Positions 8,239-15,621 of a DNA stretch of 64,000 bases are shown here, piece after piece. The notes beneath the pieces were generated by a model that was given only the letters and a program-made list of their open reading frames with translations, did not search any database and was not told the DNA's origin. Position 1 is the stretch's first letter. Each line of letters begins with the position of its first letter. Source of the DNA: Leptotrichia sp. OH3620_COT-345 (GTDB taxonomy: Bacteria; Fusobacteriota; Fusobacteriia; Fusobacteriales; Leptotrichiaceae); assembly GCF_003932895.1 (NCBI RefSeq), contig NZ_RQYW01000006.1, positions 49,243 to 113,242 of the forward strand, given 5' to 3'. A program made the translations under genes and the position numbers.

Positions 8239-8619
8239 ATGTCAAAGAGCGTTAATCGTAAAAACAATTGCACCGTTCATTTCATGGTGAATGAAGAAGA
8301 GATGAAGGAACTCAATCGAAGATTTGCAATGACCAATTTTAAGAGTAAGAGAGAGTTTTATCGAGATAGTATTTTCAAGAACAGGATCATCAGCATTGAT
8401 TTATCCGGTGAGTTTCGAAAAGAACTGAGGGAGTTTTCTTCTCTTATCAGTCGCAATTCAGCGAACCTAAATCAGATAGCAAAGGCAGTAAACAGCACAG
8501 GAATTATCTACAAAGATGATATTGAGAGCATCCAGAAAGCTTTACAAGGAGAACTTCTTTTCTTGTCTGAGCTTCGAGAGAAAGTTTCGGATTATATCAT
8601 CAACGAGGTGATCAGCTGA
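8239..8619 (+). CDS. mobC: MobC-like relaxosome accessory protein
   Basis: A 126-residue protein. An N-terminal ribbon-helix-helix-like segment (CTVHFMVNEEEMKELNRRFAMTNFKSKREFYRDSIF) is followed by the conserved MobC block SSLISRNSANLNQIAKAVNSTG. MobC binds oriT, melts the nick region and helps the relaxase nick. GAAAGGAGTG precedes the ATG, and the TGA stop overlaps the relaxase ATG, so the two are translationally coupled. It sits right after the putative oriT. The family call is firm from the conserved SRNxANLNQIAK-type motif. Confidence 0.85.
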   Translation: MSKSVNRKNNCTVHFMVNEEEMKELNRRFAMTNFKSKREFYRDSIFKNRIISIDLSGEFRKELREFSSLISRNSANLNQIAKAVNSTGIIYKDDIESIQKALQGELLFLSELREKVSDYIINEVIS

Positions 8620-10079
8620 TGGCGGTTACGAAGATACATCCAATCAAGACTACACTGAAAAAAGCGATAGACTATATCTGCAATGGCGATAAAACCGATG
8701 ATGAAATCTATGTTACGACCCACCTTTGTAGCAGAGAAAATGCTCACAAGGAATTTGAACTTACAAAGAAACAATTTAACTCAAGAACCAAGACTTTAGC
8801 TCATCATCTGATTCAATCCTTCGTGCCGGAAGAAGTGAGTTTTGAAGAAGCTCATCAGGTAGGAATCGAACTCTGCGAAAAGATTTTAGAGGGAAAATAT
8901 GAGTATGTTTTAGCTACTCATATTGATAAAGATCATATTCATAATCATATCATTTTCAATTCCATAGATGTGGATGAGGGAAAGGTTTATCATTCCTATT
9001 ACGGCTCATATATGAACATCAGAAATCAAAGCGATAAGCTTTGCAAGGAGCATAATTTATCTGTCATCGACCAAGAAACACAAAAAGAAATCAACGAGAT
9101 TAAGCGAAGAAAATTTGTAAGTTGGCATGATTGGAATGAGGATAAAAAAGGCAGTAGCTATAAGTCGAGACTTCAATTTGATATTGATAGAAGTATTCAG
9201 CAGTCCGTCAATTGGCAGGACTTCTTATCTAAAATGGAACGGTATGGGTATGAAATTAAGTTTGGTAAACACATCGCTTTTAGAAGTAAGAATCAGCAGA
9301 GATTTACCCGAGCGAAGACGATTGGAGACAACTATACCGAAGAGCGGATTAGAGATAGGATCCTGAATAAAGACAGAGAAATTGGAAATATCATTGACAT
9401 CAAGAACAACGAAAAAGTGAAGTCAAGCAAAGGATATGAGCGTTGGGCTACGAAACATAATCTTAAGACGGCTGCTTCTACACTGATTGAAATCAGGAAT
9501 AAAGGGTTTAACTCAATGGAAGAGTTGGAGCGTGGTATCAGCCGAATCTCAATCGAAAAGAATGAGTTGAAGCGAGAATTTGATAAGCTGTCATGGGAGC
9601 AAAAGAGGATAAAAGAAGTAGTAAAGCATATTCAAATCTGTATTAGCAAGCGAGAGCATTACGAGAGCTATCGTAAAAATCAAAATGATAAAATTTATAT
9701 GATGATGAACCGAAAAGATGTGGAAGCTTATCAGAAATCTTATGAGGAAATAGATGTTTTTCTTAAGCAATTTCCACAATTGAGACATGTGGTATTGGGA
9801 GAGTTGAAGACAAAATCAGGCAAAAGTCTTTTCAGGAAATTAAATGAGCATTCTAAAGAATTACAAGCTAAACAAGGGGAGATAATCAAGGAATATGATT
9901 CATTAGCAGCACAGTATGAGGAATTGGAATATCTGAAAAATAATATGAATGATTATCTTGGTAGGGATAATACTGATAAGAAAAAGGAATCGGTTATTGA
10001 TACAATTAAGAGGCATAAGGCTGAAGAGAAGGAAAAATCTAAAGAAAAGATCAGAATATCTAAAGAAGCAGAAAGATAA
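8619..10079 (+). CDS. Relaxase (MOBP-type mobilization nuclease)
   Basis: A 486-residue relaxase that should nick oriT, attach to the 5' end and lead the strand into a recipient. The N-terminal relaxase domain shows the candidate catalytic Tyr in KKAIDYICNGDK (about Y19) and the metal-binding motif HIDKDHIHNHIIFN (H101 to N114), the classic HxDxxHxHNH pattern of relaxase/mobilization nuclease proteins. Residues ~290 to the end are charged coiled coil (EKNELKREFDKLSWEQKRIKEV). No coupling protein is encoded nearby, so it must use a helper's type IV system. It ends just before a terminator. The gene is intact. Confidence 0.93.
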   Translation: MAVTKIHPIKTTLKKAIDYICNGDKTDDEIYVTTHLCSRENAHKEFELTKKQFNSRTKTLAHHLIQSFVPEEVSFEEAHQVGIELCEKILEGKYEYVLATHIDKDHIHNHIIFNSIDVDEGKVYHSYYGSYMNIRNQSDKLCKEHNLSVIDQETQKEINEIKRRKFVSWHDWNEDKKGSSYKSRLQFDIDRSIQQSVNWQDFLSKMERYGYEIKFGKHIAFRSKNQQRFTRAKTIGDNYTEERIRDRILNKDREIGNIIDIKNNEKVKSSKGYERWATKHNLKTAASTLIEIRNKGFNSMEELERGISRISIEKNELKREFDKLSWEQKRIKEVVKHIQICISKREHYESYRKNQNDKIYMMMNRKDVEAYQKSYEEIDVFLKQFPQLRHVVLGELKTKSGKSLFRKLNEHSKELQAKQGEIIKEYDSLAAQYEELEYLKNNMNDYLGRDNTDKKKESVIDTIKRHKAEEKEKSKEKIRISKEAER

Positions 10080-10082
10080 TTT

Positions 10083-10122
10083 TATAGTCGGTGTGGTCAT
10101 AGGACTGCACTGACTATATTTT
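10083..10122 (+). terminator. Terminator after the relaxase gene
   Basis: TATAGTCGGTG (10083-10093) pairs with CACTGACTATA (10108-10118), with one G:T pair, followed by TTTTG. It separates the mobilization operon from the restriction-modification cargo. Confidence 0.75.
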
Positions 10123-10168
10123 GTCAAAGATAAAATAGAGAGATTATCTAACGATAACGTGAGATTTG

Positions 10169-10197
10169 TTGAATAAATCGCTTGTTTATGCTATAAT
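10169..10197 (+). promoter_or_regulatory. Promoter of the restriction-modification cassette
   Basis: TTGAAT (10169-10174), a 17-base spacer and TATAAT (10192-10197). The expected transcript start, near 10204, falls in the imperfect palindrome described next. Confidence 0.75.
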
Positions 10198-10203
10198 CAA
10201 ACA

Positions 10204-10221
10204 AACCATAACTGTGTGGTT
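10204..10221. promoter_or_regulatory. Candidate autoregulatory operator of the methyltransferase
   Basis: AACCATAACTGTGTGGTT has matching AACCA/TGGTT ends around 8 bases and lies at the expected transcription start. The methyltransferase begins with an XRE-like helix-turn-helix, a design known in other C5 methyltransferases (such as M.MspI, M.EcoRII and M.SsoII) that repress their own promoter. Binding here is inferred. Confidence 0.45.
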
Positions 10222-10242
10222 GCGACTTTAGGAGGTGTGAAA

Positions 10243-11466
10243 GTGGCAGTTTGCTATAATAATCTTTGGAAATTGCTTATAGATAAAAATATGAATAAAA
10301 CTGAATTAAAAGAGGCTGCAGGAATAAGCTTTAATGTAATGGCTCGCATGGGAAAAAATGAGACTATTTCTTTTGAAAGTATTGAAAAAATATGTACTGC
10401 TTTGAATTGCGATGTAGGAGATATTATTTCTATTGCTCAAAATACAGAAACGGAAGTTAAAGCTTTCAAAACAATAGAATTGTTTGCAGGTGCAGGAGGA
10501 CTGGCTTTAGGCATTGAAAAAGCGGGATTTGAAACTATTGGATTGATAGAATTTGATAAAGCAGCTTCAGATACATTGAAATATAATCGCCCTAATTGGA
10601 GGGTTATAAATGATGATATTGCTAACATATCGTGTTTGGATTTAGAGAAATATTTTGACATAAAAAAAGGGGAGCTTGATTTATTATCAGGAGGAGCTCC
10701 TTGCCAATCTTTTTCTTATGCGGGTAAAAGATTAGGATTAGAGGATGCAAGGGGAACTTTATTTTATCATTATGCAAAATTCTTGGATAAACTCCAACCA
10801 AAAATGTTTTTGTTTGAAAATGTTAAGGGATTGCTCACTCATGATAGGGGTCGAACATATAAAACTATTACAGATATCTTCGAGAATTCAGGATATGCAA
10901 TTCAGAAAAGTATACTAAATGCTTGGGATTATGGGGTGGCACAAAAAAGAGAACGGCTTATTACCATTGGAATACGAAATGATTTTGTTGATAAAATACA
11001 TTTTGACTTTCCTACTCCGCACAAATATAGACCTGTGTTACGTGATATTCTTTTAGATTGTCCTGAAAGTGAAGGAACATCTTATTCTGAATCTAAGCGG
11101 AAAATTTTTGAATTGGTTCCTCCAGGAGGTTATTGGCGGGATATCCCGGAGGATATAGCTAAAGAATATATGAAAAGCTGTTGGTATATGGAGGGTGGCA
11201 GAACAGGTATCTTAAGGCGATTGAGCTTAGATGAACCATCTCTGACTGTATTGACTTCGCCAAGTCAAAAGCAGACGGATCGTTGTCATCCGTTAGAGTC
11301 ACGCCCATTTACTATAAGGGAAAATGCAAGATGTCAAAGCTTTCCGGATGACTGGCAATTTTGTGGGAGCGTGGGGCAACAGTATAAGCAAGTTGGGAAT
11401 GCTGTTCCCGTCAATTTAGCATATGATATTGCACTCAAAATAAAAGAAGCATTGGAGGAATTATAA
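10243..11466 (+). CDS. DNA C5-cytosine methyltransferase with N-terminal HTH
   Basis: About 407 residues. The GTG at 10243 is chosen because AGGAGG ends 7 bases before it. Residues ~1-65 form an XRE-like helix-turn-helix (LWKLLIDKNMNKTELKEAAGI … ICTALNCDVGDI). The C5 methyltransferase follows: motif I ELFAGAGGLALG, motif IV GGAPCQSFSYAG with catalytic C154, motif VI FENVKGL, motif VIII QKRERL, and motif X YKQVGNAVPVNLA. It protects host DNA from the nuclease encoded immediately downstream (1-base overlap). By pairing with an Eco47II/Sau96I-like nuclease the site may be GGNCC, which is inference. The HTH probably times expression after element entry. Confidence 0.93.
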   Translation: MAVCYNNLWKLLIDKNMNKTELKEAAGISFNVMARMGKNETISFESIEKICTALNCDVGDIISIAQNTETEVKAFKTIELFAGAGGLALGIEKAGFETIGLIEFDKAASDTLKYNRPNWRVINDDIANISCLDLEKYFDIKKGELDLLSGGAPCQSFSYAGKRLGLEDARGTLFYHYAKFLDKLQPKMFLFENVKGLLTHDRGRTYKTITDIFENSGYAIQKSILNAWDYGVAQKRERLITIGIRNDFVDKIHFDFPTPHKYRPVLRDILLDCPESEGTSYSESKRKIFELVPPGGYWRDIPEDIAKEYMKSCWYMEGGRTGILRRLSLDEPSLTVLTSPSQKQTDRCHPLESRPFTIRENARCQSFPDDWQFCGSVGQQYKQVGNAVPVNLAYDIALKIKEALEEL

Positions 11467-12278
11467 TGTGGAATTTAACTTTTATAACAGAAGAAGATTT
11501 TACAAATCATGTGAAATCTACCATTGAAAAATATGGCGAAAAACTGGAATCTTTTGATCTAAGGCGTTTTAATAAGAATATTATTGACCCAATAAAACTT
11601 ATTTTCGATAAGACGGTATATCAGTCATCGTGGGAAGAAATTGTAAGTAATGAAATATTTCGTCAAAGAGATAAATCAAATAATAATGATATCGGATATT
11701 TTCACCAGAGAATTTTTCAGTATATAGAAAATTGTCATGTTCCACCTAATGGAGAAGAGAGTGGTTGGGATGTCATATATGAAAATACTAATGGAATTGA
11801 AATCCCTGATGCAGGTAGTGTTCATACAGTGTATGTTGAAATGAAAAACAAACATAATACAATGAACTCAGCTTCAGCAGGTAAGACGTTTATCAAAATG
11901 CAAAATCAACTTTTGAACGACGATGACTGTGCTTGCTTTTTGGTTGAAGCAATTGCACAGCGTTCTCAAAATATCAAGTGGGAAACTACTGTAGATAAGA
12001 AAAAAGTAGGACATAAACTGATACGTAGAGTTAGTCTTGATCAATTTTATGCTCTTGTAACAGGACAAGAAGATGCTTTTTATCAGATGTGTATGGTGCT
12101 ACCATCTGTTATTGAGAAGGCTGTAAAAGACTTTGAAGGAACGATTGTGCCGAATGATACAGTTATTGATGAACTAAGAGAAAGGGCAGTTCAACGGGAT
12201 ATTGATTCCGAAGATATGGCAATTGCAATGGCAGCATATATGCTTGGCTTTGGCAGTTATAGAGGTTTTAATCAATAA
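11466..12278 (+). CDS. Type II restriction endonuclease, Eco47II/Sau96I-like
   Basis: A 270-residue cytoplasmic nuclease whose ATG overlaps the methyltransferase stop. The N-terminal WNLTFITEEDFTNHVKSTI … LRRFNKNIIDPIKLIFDK region fits the Eco47II family, whose known members cut GGNCC. A candidate catalytic core is IPDAGSVHTVYVEMKNKHNTM (about residues 117-137), where Asp, Glu and Lys match a PD…ExK arrangement. The methyltransferase-first order with overlap delays nuclease production until protection is made. There is no frameshift or truncation, so the pair should be functional. The recognition site is inferred from family only. Confidence 0.82.
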   Translation: MWNLTFITEEDFTNHVKSTIEKYGEKLESFDLRRFNKNIIDPIKLIFDKTVYQSSWEEIVSNEIFRQRDKSNNNDIGYFHQRIFQYIENCHVPPNGEESGWDVIYENTNGIEIPDAGSVHTVYVEMKNKHNTMNSASAGKTFIKMQNQLLNDDDCACFLVEAIAQRSQNIKWETTVDKKKVGHKLIRRVSLDQFYALVTGQEDAFYQMCMVLPSVIEKAVKDFEGTIVPNDTVIDELRERAVQRDIDSEDMAIAMAAYMLGFGSYRGFNQ

Positions 12279-12345
12279 TTTAGATGACAAAGAAATTATA
12301 TGATAGGAAAAAGATTCGACAATTAATAATGGAGGTGAAGTAAAT

Positions 12346-13308
12346 ATGGGTATAGTGCATTTTTTGAACGTAAATGAAGGCGATTGTATTTGGATAGAAC
12401 ATCCATCTGAGCATAATACTATAATTGATATATCTAATGGGGAAGAAGTAACAAATATATTTGAAAGTGTATCTTTGTCTGGAAACCATAATCAAAAAAA
12501 CTATCCTGTGAATCCAATCAAGTACTTTAAGGATAGAAATGTAAGCACAATTTTTAGATTTATTTTAACGCATCCTGATATGGATCATATGGATGGGATT
12601 AAAGAACTGTTTGATACATTTGAAATTTTAAATTTTTGGGATACCGAAAATACTAAAGTGATGGATGATAATTCTGATTGGGGGAGATATAATAAAGAAG
12701 ATTGGAATTTTTATCAAAAAATTAGAACGTCATCTTCATCTCCTAAGGTCTTGCATCTGTATGCAGGACAAAAAGGAAAATATTATAATCAAACAGAAGA
12801 TGGCAAGTCAGGAGCAGATGGATTGTATTTGCTTGCACCTACAACGGATTTGGTAGAAGAGGCAAATAAATCAGAAGACTATAATGATTGCTCATATGTC
12901 ATTTTGTATAGAACAGGGAATAACAAAAAAATTATATTTGCTGGAGATTCAGCGGAGAAAACATGGGATTATATTTTAGATAATTATAAAGAAGACGTAA
13001 GAGATATAGATATTTTGATAGCTCCACATCATGGTCGAAAAACGGGTGGAAATGATAAATATTTAGATGTGTTAAAGCCAAAATTAACATTATTTGGAAA
13101 TTCCAAGAGTGAATATTTAGATTATTCATCCTGGAATAACAGAGGGTTAGATCATATTACAAATAATCAAGCAAACTGCATTATTATTAATACTACTGGT
13201 AAAAACGGGATGGATGTATATGTGACATATGAAGTATTTGCTAAAAAATGTAATCCCTGCACTTTTTATGATGAATCATATGCAGGCTGGTATATCATGA
13301 CTATATAG
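12346..13308 (+). CDS. MBL-fold metallo-hydrolase, cargo of unknown role
   Basis: A 320-residue metallo-beta-lactamase-fold protein. It starts MGIVHFLNVNEGDCIWIEHP, like ComEC/Rec2-type hydrolase domains. The metal motif is altered: THPDMDHMDG (H76, D78, D80, H81) has Asp where the classic HxHxDH has its second His. GDS (D201) and APHHG (H228, H229) supply later ligands. There is no signal peptide or transmembrane segment, so it is cytoplasmic. GGAGGTG precedes the ATG. It lies 67 bases after the restriction enzyme and 18 bases before a membrane-protein gene, with which it probably forms a unit. Substrate unknown; nucleic acid, nucleotide or lipid phosphate esters are possible for this fold. 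Confidence 0.75.
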   Translation: MGIVHFLNVNEGDCIWIEHPSEHNTIIDISNGEEVTNIFESVSLSGNHNQKNYPVNPIKYFKDRNVSTIFRFILTHPDMDHMDGIKELFDTFEILNFWDTENTKVMDDNSDWGRYNKEDWNFYQKIRTSSSSPKVLHLYAGQKGKYYNQTEDGKSGADGLYLLAPTTDLVEEANKSEDYNDCSYVILYRTGNNKKIIFAGDSAEKTWDYILDNYKEDVRDIDILIAPHHGRKTGGNDKYLDVLKPKLTLFGNSKSEYLDYSSWNNRGLDHITNNQANCIIINTTGKNGMDVYVTYEVFAKKCNPCTFYDESYAGWYIMTI

Positions 13309-13326
13309 TCCAGAGGAGATAATATT

Positions 13327-13866
13327 GTGGAAGAGATATTAAAACAGATAGTTGAGAAAATTTCGTCATATAATATTTTTAATAATTTATATCCAGGGGT
13401 GTTATTTATCTACCTGTTAAAATTTATATTTGAAATAAAGATATTATCGGATAATTGGCTTGAAAATTTAATAGTATTCTATTTTGCTGGTATGGTATTG
13501 AGCAGGATAGGTTCAATCATAATTGAGCCTATAATGAAAAAATTTAAACTAATAAGATATGCACCTTATTCGGACTATGTAAAAGCGAGTAGTATTGAAC
13601 CTTTAGTTGATACTTTGTCAGAAGTTAACAATACATATAGAACATTGTTATCGACTTTTATTTGTGCATTTGTATGTAAATTAGGCATTAGTATTAATGA
13701 GATATGCCTAAAAAACAAGATGACTTTTTTACAAGAAAATAAGGATTGGATGTTCTTAATCTTGTTGATTCTATTGTTTGCATTCTCTTATGTTAAACAA
13801 ACAGATTATGTGCGAAAAAGAGTAGAGTTCGTGTTGAGAAAAGAAAAGAAAAAGGAAACACGATAA
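13327..13866 (+). CDS. Four-helix membrane protein paired with the MBL gene
   Basis: A 179-residue protein with a GTG start preceded by GAGGAG. Four hydrophobic stretches are visible at about residues 19-38, 45-66, 105-123 and 140-158, with a polar loop at ~67-104 and a very basic tail (VRKRVEFVLRKEKKKETR). I recognise no family. It is the last gene of the element, 18 bases after the MBL-fold gene and probably cotranscribed. A small multi-helix protein beside a cytoplasmic hydrolase is a layout seen in some membrane-acting defence or toxin systems, but that is analogy only. Confidence 0.65.
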   Translation: MEEILKQIVEKISSYNIFNNLYPGVLFIYLLKFIFEIKILSDNWLENLIVFYFAGMVLSRIGSIIIEPIMKKFKLIRYAPYSDYVKASSIEPLVDTLSEVNNTYRTLLSTFICAFVCKLGISINEICLKNKMTFLQENKDWMFLILLILLFAFSYVKQTDYVRKRVEFVLRKEKKKETR

Positions 13867-14008
13867 TGTATAATTACTAAATAGAATTAATCTGTAATTA
13901 TCTAATCCGAGAAACATAAATAAACAAGTTGTTGACATATAATTCTTATAAATATAATGGTTTAGATTTTTTGGAGCGGAAAATTTCAAGGTGTTGTAGT
14001 ATCACTCT

Positions 14009-14029
14009 TGATACTGTTTTGATACTAAA
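14009..14029 (+). repeat. Right subterminal repeat, candidate integrase arm site
   Basis: This matches 1228-1248 at 20 of 21 positions in the same orientation, with the same pair of GATACT hexamers. Its position about 100 bases inside attR fits an arm-type integrase site. Confidence 0.55.
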
Positions 14030-14067
14030 GATATAGAAAACTATAAAAATTAGATCTAAAAATTCCT

Positions 14068-14119
14068 GTTTCTAGAAACTTAATAGATACTTATAATATA
14101 TAAAAGAAACAAATATGTT
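14068..14119. promoter_or_regulatory. Right-end copy of the int control region
   Basis: GTTTCTAGAAAC (14068-14079) is a perfect 12-bp palindrome. ACTTATAAT (14089-14097) and AGAAACAAATATGTT (14105-14119) follow in the same order and orientation as at the xis-int promoter (3659-3694), with the six-base AGAAAC duplication missing. The TTGACA box is not conserved, so promoter activity is doubtful; a role as a protein-binding site for recombination is more likely. Confidence 0.5.
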
Positions 14120-14128
14120 ATGGTAATT

Positions 14129-14139
14129 ATTGAGTGGGA
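14129..14139 (+). other. attR: attR core of the element
   Basis: ATTGAGTGGGA is identical to 1134-1144. It is followed by ATAG, so ATT GAG TGG GAA TAG still encodes the terminal IEWE and stop of GuaA. This marks the displaced original gene end and the right boundary. Confidence 0.85.
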
Positions 14140-14348
14140 ATAGAGCATATTTTCTTGTAAATGACCTAAAATCAAGGATTATAGCCTGATGAAGCGAGTG
14201 ATTGGGACAAAGGTAAAGATTTCAAAAAGAATAAAGCAAATAATTGTTCAAAGTGACTTTATAAATGAATATAAGAACTTTGCCCATCTACGAAGCGATT
14301 GCTTTAGAGAGGTACCTGGAAACCTTGTTACTTTATAATAAAAAATTA
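14140..14348. other. Chromosomal flank of attR without an intact gene
   Basis: This would follow guaA directly before integration. A short frame (KNFAHLRSDCFREVPGNLVTL, around 14268-14330) looks like a worn coding fragment, but I cannot assign it. No intact gene or RNA is seen. Confidence 0.4.
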
Positions 14349-14377
14349 GACCGTAGCTTTGTTGTTACGGTCTTTTT
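14349..14377. terminator. Terminator, probably the original guaA terminator
   Basis: GACCGTA (14349-14355) pairs with TACGGTC (14366-14372) around a 10-base loop, then TTTTT. It may have served guaA before the element inserted; A-rich sequence on the left would also let it act for the minus-strand remnant. Confidence 0.75.
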
Positions 14378-14381
14378 ACAT

Positions 14382-14667
14382 CTATCCAATATGAATATTT
14401 CTTTTAAATATGATGTTCTTTTTTTGGCAGAAGTTTTTGAATTTAATTGAATCAAAATTTTTACCAAATTTACTTATTAAGTGATTTTGTATATTGTTTT
14501 TATCTACTATTGCTAAATGTTTAGTCAATAATTCAAAATTTGCTTTGTCTGAAAAATACATAACCTCATAGTTGGAGCCATCAAAAGATTCTTAAATTAT
14601 AATCTTCATACTCAATTATGGCAGAACCATTTGGATTAAGAGTAAGCGATAAGTTGCTATTGTTCAA
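14382..14667 (-). pseudogene. Frameshifted small hypothetical gene
   Basis: On the minus strand, a TTG at 14667 with AGAGGTG upstream opens LNNSNLSLTLNPNGSAIIEY … DYNLRIF. The frame then breaks in a T run near 14591 and continues as DGSNYEVMYFSDKANFELL … NIHIG to a TAG at 14382-14384. Correcting one base gives about 95 residues. The family is unknown. A single indel in a homopolymer explains the break, so a sequencing error cannot be excluded. Confidence 0.6.
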
Positions 14668-14761
14668 TGCAATCACCTCTTTTTCAAAAATCTTGATTTT
14701 TAGGAAAAGACAACTTTCAATCTTCAAATTTTTCATCTGTAATTTCCACGTTATATCATTT

Positions 14762-14990
14762 CATCCCATTCTACTAAAAAATCATCAAAATGAGGATTAT
14801 GAGATAAAAGAGCAATAGGCTTTCCTTTTGACTAGCATTGGTCGGAATTTCATATCCTTTTCGTAGACAAAGATAATATGTATGATTTCAAAATAGAGTT
14901 TGGTTCGTGGTCGATTAAAGCAGAAATATCACATTTAAGTGCATTTGCTATTTTTCTTAATTTCATGTACATTATTATTTTCGAATACAA
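14762..14990 (-). pseudogene. Decayed helix-turn-helix gene remnant
   Basis: The minus strand reads MKLRKIANALKCDISALIDH, the C-terminal half of an XRE-type helix-turn-helix. After at least two frame changes comes GKPIALLSHNPHFDDFLVEW. No start with a ribosome site and no continuous frame remain. It looks like a small regulator or antitoxin gene in decay. 14991-15164 holds no recognisable gene. Confidence 0.45.
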
Positions 14991-15164
14991 TTATTCTTTT
15001 ATTAATTCTTTTAAATTTCATATAAAAATTAAAATCTTGAAATTTTTTCCTATTCATTTTAAATTCATAATTCTGTTTTATAATTAATTCACAATAATAA
15101 TGACAAGCAGGTAAAGCTTTAAAAAAATAAGACTTTAAAATAAAAAATGATGGAGGGATTTATT

Positions 15165-15563
15165 ATGAAAAAAGGAACCTTAAAAATTACAATGCTTTTA
15201 ATTGCTATACTGACGATATTCGGAATTACGTATGGAAATGTGAAAAATAAAAACAGCGGAGCAATTGTTGAAGATTATACTGTGGACACAGGAGCTGATT
15301 ATATTGAATATGATGATGACTATTATGTAAATAGAGTGAATCCTGTAGATGAATCAAAAACTATCGGAATAAACAGAGCAAAGGAAATTGCATTAAGGAA
15401 AGTGCCGGGAGCAAACCGTACACATATAGGTGAATTTCATCTTGATTATGAATATGGAAGACCGGTATATGAAGGCTCCATTTATTATAACGGATGGGAA
15501 TATGAGTTTGATATTGATGCTGTGACGGGAAAAATTTTAAAATGGGAAAAAGACAGAGATTAA
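15165..15563 (+). CDS. PepSY domain secreted protein 1
   Basis: A 132-residue exported protein. A basic start and hydrophobic stretch (residues ~5-22, LKITMLLIAILTIFGITYG) form a signal peptide or anchor. The C-terminal ~65 residues are a PepSY domain (IGINRAKEIALRKVPGANRT … YEGSIYYNGWEYEFDIDAVTGKIL). GGAGGG precedes the ATG at 15165; an upstream ATG at 15147 has no site. A paralogue follows 58 bases downstream and a two-component system lies beyond, a frequent grouping. PepSY proteins often act as periplasmic inhibitors or sensors of envelope proteases or metals; the exact ligand is unknown. Confidence 0.85.
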   Translation: MKKGTLKITMLLIAILTIFGITYGNVKNKNSGAIVEDYTVDTGADYIEYDDDYYVNRVNPVDESKTIGINRAKEIALRKVPGANRTHIGEFHLDYEYGRPVYEGSIYYNGWEYEFDIDAVTGKILKWEKDRD

Positions 15564-15621
15564 TAAGGAAATAGTGAAGTGTCAGAGTTAAAATTTAAAA
15601 TGAAAAATAACGGAGGGAAAA

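Larger units (their letters stand above)
1134..14139. mobile_element. Integrative mobilizable element in guaA 3' end
   Basis: An 11-bp identical core (ATTGAGTGGGA) at 1134-1144 and 14129-14139 bounds about 13.0 kb. The segment carries xis, a tyrosine integrase, a replication module, MobC, a relaxase and restriction-modification cargo. The right copy reads ATT GAG TGG GAA TAG, which still encodes the IEWE-stop end of GuaA and so preserves the displaced original gene end. The 3' end of guaA is an established integration hotspot for tyrosine-recombinase islands. No VirD4 coupling protein, VirB4 ATPase or other transfer gene is seen, so this is a mobilizable element and not a self-transmissible ICE. 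Boundaries are inferred from the repeats and the gene-end logic. Confidence 0.9.

Noticed and set aside
13932..13958. Promoter TTGACA … TATAAT at the right end of the element
   Set aside because: The spacer is only 15 bases and no gene follows in that direction within the element, so I did not list it.
1134..14139. Self-transmissible ICE
   Set aside because: No coupling protein, VirB4-type ATPase or pilus gene is present; only relaxase and MobC are, so it was called a mobilizable element.
14265..14450. Small protein MNIRTLPIYEAIALERYL…
   Set aside because: It runs through the terminator hairpin at 14349 and has no ribosome site; more likely spurious.
14618..15087. Two short plus-strand frames
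   Set aside because: They are antisense to the minus-strand remnants and have no ribosome sites or recognisable domains.
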